This document shows, one piece after another, positions 62,061 to 64,000 of a stretch of DNA of 64,000 bases. The DNA comes from Gaiellasilicea sp963705515. Its GTDB lineage: Bacteria; Actinomycetota; Thermoleophilia; Gaiellales; Gaiellaceae. A program made the position numbers and the translations under genes. Within the stretch, counting starts at the first letter, position 1, and each line of letters opens with the position of its first letter. The stretch spans positions 1,054,001 to 1,118,000 of the forward strand of contig CAVPJV010000008.1 of the NCBI GenBank assembly GCA_963705515.1. Reading direction: 5' to 3'. The notes under the pieces are model-generated. The model had not been told where the DNA came from. It saw only the letters and a list, made by a program, of their open reading frames with translations, and made no database searches.

Positions 62061-63061
62061 TCACCAAGCAGCAGCTCCGCCATCACCTGGAGCGCCTCGC
62101 GCTGGCGCGTCTGCATCACGAGCGTCGAGACACCCGCCTCGCGCCACGCCTCGAGCCGTTCGGCGATCCGCTCCTTCGGCCCGACGAGCGCGATCTCGTC
62201 GACGAGCTCGTCCGGCACGGTCATCGCCGCCTCGCCCTTCATCCCGGAGAGGTAGAGCTCCTGGATCTTCGCGGCGGCCTCCTCGTAGCCGTAGCGCTGC
62301 GCGAGCGAGTTGTAGAAGTTCTTCCCCTTCGCGCCCATCCCCCCGATGTAGAGGGCGAGCATCGGCTTCAGCATGTCGCGGCACTGCTGGACGTCGTCGC
62401 CGACGAGGACGGCGCAGAGCGGCGCGACCTGGAACCCCTCGCGCGCGTGCTCGAGCGACGGGCCGTGGAGCTCGCGGAAGCGGTACGGGGAGAAGAAGAT
62501 CGGCAGCCAGCCGTCGGCGATCTCGGCGGCGAGGGCGACGTTCTTGGGGCCGAGCGCGGCGAGGTAGATCGGCACCTCGCGGCGAAGCGGCTTCAGGATC
62601 AGCTTCAGCGGCTTGCCGAGGCCGGTGGCGCCGTCGCCGGAGTAGGGGATGTCGTAGTGCTCGCCGTGGTGCTCGACCGTCTGCCGCTGCAGCGCCGCTC
62701 GGACGATCTCGACGTACTCGCGTGTGCGACCGAGCGGCTTGCCCCACGGGACCCCGTGCCACCCTTCGACGACCTGAGGCCCAGACGTGCCGAGGCCGAG
62801 CAGGACGCGGCCGCCGGAGAGCTGGTCGAGCGTCGCGACCGTCATCGCCGTCAGCGCCGGCGTGCGCGCGGGCATCTGCATGATCGCCGTGCCGATCCCG
62901 ATCTGCTCGGTCGTCGCGGCGATCCAGGAGGCGACGGTGACGGCGTCGGCGCCCCACGCCTCCGACGTCCAGACGGAGTGGAAGCCGAGCCGGTCGGCCT
63001 CCTGCGCCATCGCCACCGACCCGACCGGGTCGTCGTACCCGAGCTGCATTCCGAGGTTCAT
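62061..63061 (-). CDS. LLM class F420-dependent oxidoreductase
   Basis: The luciferase-like monooxygenase fold is clear from MNLGMQLGYDDPVGSVAMAQ, FHSVWTSEAWGADAVTVAS, IGTAIMQMPARTPALTAMT, GLGTSGPQVVEGWHGVPWG, TREYVEIVRAAL and PIYLAALGPKNVALAAEIA. It belongs to the F420-dependent TIGR03559-like group common in actinobacteria. ATG at 63061 starts the conserved sequence; an upstream ATG is in frame. No stop is found in frame near the expected end (MAELLLG), and the frame runs on into the next gene to 61949, so an indel near 62061 is likely and the given 5'-most stop is tentative. Confidence 0.8.
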
Positions 63062-63101
63062 CTCGCGCGATCCTACGAGACTCACGGACTACGATCGCCG
63101 C

Positions 63102-63972
63102 GTGCGGCACGCGATTCTCGGAGCGGGAGGGATCGGAGGCCTGCTGGGCGGCGCCCTGGCACGGGCGGGCAACGACGTCGTCCTCCTGCTCAGGCCGGAG
63201 ACGCTCGCGCGGCACCCGCGCCGGATCCGCGTCGAGAGCGCCGTGCTCGGCGACTTCGAGGCCGACGTCGACGTCGCCGCGGAGCTCGACCGGGAGGTCG
63301 ACGTGCTCTGGGTCTCGCCGAAGGCGCCCAGCTCGAGGCAGCGCTCGCGCTCACGCCGCCGGAGCGGGTCGGGGCAGCCGTCGTCGTGCCGATGCTGAAC
63401 GGCATCGACCACATGGAGCGGCTGCGGGAGCGCTACGAGCGCGTGCTCGCTGCCGCGTTTCGCGTCGAGTCCGAGCGGATCGAGCCGGGCGTTTTTCGCC
63501 AGCCGACGCCGTTCGCCCGGGTCGACCTCGCTCCCGGGCGCGGCTCTGCGACGTCGCCGACGAGCTGCGGGCGGCCGGGTTCCAGGTCGAGGTCGGGCTC
63601 GACGAGCCGACCGTGCTGTGGGAGAAGCTCGCGCTCCTCGGCCCGCTCGCGCTGACGACGACGGCCGCCGGGGTCTCGGCCGGGGCGGTGCAGGCGGCGC
63701 CGGAATGGAGCGGACGCCTCTTTGCCTGCCATCGCGAAGCGGTTGCGGTCGGCGCGGCGGAGGGAGCGACCCTCGACGCCGAGGCGCTGGAATCGGTGTT
63801 GGCGACTCCCCTGGGCGAGATGCGCACGTCGATGCAGAAGGACTTCGACGCGCGGCGGCCGCTCGAGCTGGACGCGATCGCCGGCCCGATCGTGCGCGGC
63901 GGCAGCCGGCACGGGCTCGAGACGCCGGCAACCGCGGAACTGGTGCGGCTGATCGAGCAGCGGCTCGGCTAG
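63102..63972 (+). CDS. 2-dehydropantoate 2-reductase-like protein (PanE/ApbA), two frameshifts
   Basis: The Rossmann start HAILGAGGIGGLLGGALARAG binds NADPH. After a shift at about 63327 the frame gives LEAALALTPPERVGAAVVVP and MLNGIDHMERLRERY, and after another at about 63541, RLCDVADELRAAGFQVEVG, VLWEKLALLGPLALTTTAA, MRTSMQKDFDARRPLELDAI. Both joins behave as one missing base, unlike the insertions elsewhere. Corrected length is 290 residues, normal for the family. It may make pantoate for CoA or act on another ketoacid. It is divergent from the LLM gene and shares CTAG with the next gene. Confidence 0.75.
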
Positions 63973-64000
63973 AGCTGCGGCACCATCCCCTCGGCGCCCT
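63969..64000 (-). CDS. C-terminal end of a gene entering from the right edge
   Basis: Only nine codons are visible, GAEGMVPQL, then a TAG stop that shares CTAG with the convergent reductase gene. The tail is compatible with an LLM-type oxidoreductase, but too short for a real assignment. Confidence 0.3.
   Translation of the reverse strand, partial: GAEGMVPQL

Noticed and set aside
60181..63972. A block of pseudogenes at the right end
   Set aside because: The damage is single-base only, motifs are intact and the reassembled genes have normal corrected lengths, so consensus error is more likely.

Overview
The window is a dense stretch of very high-GC chromosome. GTG and TTG starts are frequent, and 4-base stop/start overlaps (GTGA, TTGA, ATGA) are the rule inside operons. 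Gene content (SARP/BTAD regulators carrying beta-propellers, F420-type LLM oxidoreductase, DUF6285 next to an ACAD10-like phosphotransferase, collagen-like and lamin-tail secreted proteins, Pot-type polyamine ABC system) suggests an actinobacterium, most likely class Thermoleophilia (Gaiellales/Solirubrobacterales-like). That placement is inference from gene content only. I saw no rRNA, tRNA, CRISPR array, prophage or insertion sequence.

Layout. 1-3.7 kb: a secreted beta-propeller protein (cut by the window edge) diverges from a membrane-anchored BTAD regulator with an outside propeller; a decayed solute-binding-protein remnant abuts its 3' end. 3.5-9.3 kb: a MoxR / DUF58 / vWA / secreted protein / vWA / HtrA / small membrane protein operon for envelope quality control. 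9.4-11.3 kb: an OmpR-type two-component pair. 11.3-14.4 kb: photolyase with two small partner genes. 14.3-17.8 kb: an unusual esterase-esterase-ATP-grasp-SRPBCC operon. 17.9-23 kb: a collagen-like/LTD surface protein, rsgA with a candidate leader peptide, and a large secreted LTD/Ig/nuclease. 23-31.5 kb: AzlCD exporter, phosphotransferase, cupredoxin, CorA, a dimethylglycine/sarcosine dehydrogenase-like enzyme, a NarL regulator with a degenerate kinase, and an NrtR-like regulator. 31.5-34 kb: an orphan BMP lipoprotein, a palindromic repeat element, and a MoaD-like/BNR pair. 34.1-44 kb: a polyamine uptake and catabolism locus (amine oxidase divergent from ALDH, aminotransferase, PotA, PotD, PotB, PotC, aminotransferase). 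44-47.4 kb: a MacB-type ABC exporter. 47.4-53.5 kb: malic enzyme, HMG-CoA lyase, CoA-transferase, DedA, an SDR and a class III cyclase. 53.6-60.2 kb: YyaL-type thioredoxin-domain protein, a branched-chain-type substrate-binding protein, acyl-CoA dehydrogenase and thiolase. 60.2-64 kb: histidine phosphatase, DUF6285, phosphotransferase, LLM oxidoreductase and ketopantoate-reductase-like genes.

Two cross-cutting observations matter. First, eleven otherwise intact genes are broken by isolated single-base indels (12 insertions and 2 deletions located, one more suspected), densest in 60-64 kb. In each of the ten I could reassemble end to end, both halves match one family and the corrected length is a whole number of codons, so consensus error is more likely than gene decay; I give corrected spans. 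Second, several intergenic spaces are filled by perfect palindromes or paired hairpins (18.92, 32.6-32.75, 49.74-49.83, 56.86-57.03, 59.36-59.45 kb), some overlapping stop codons. The richest is the 150-bp nested palindrome at 32.6 kb.
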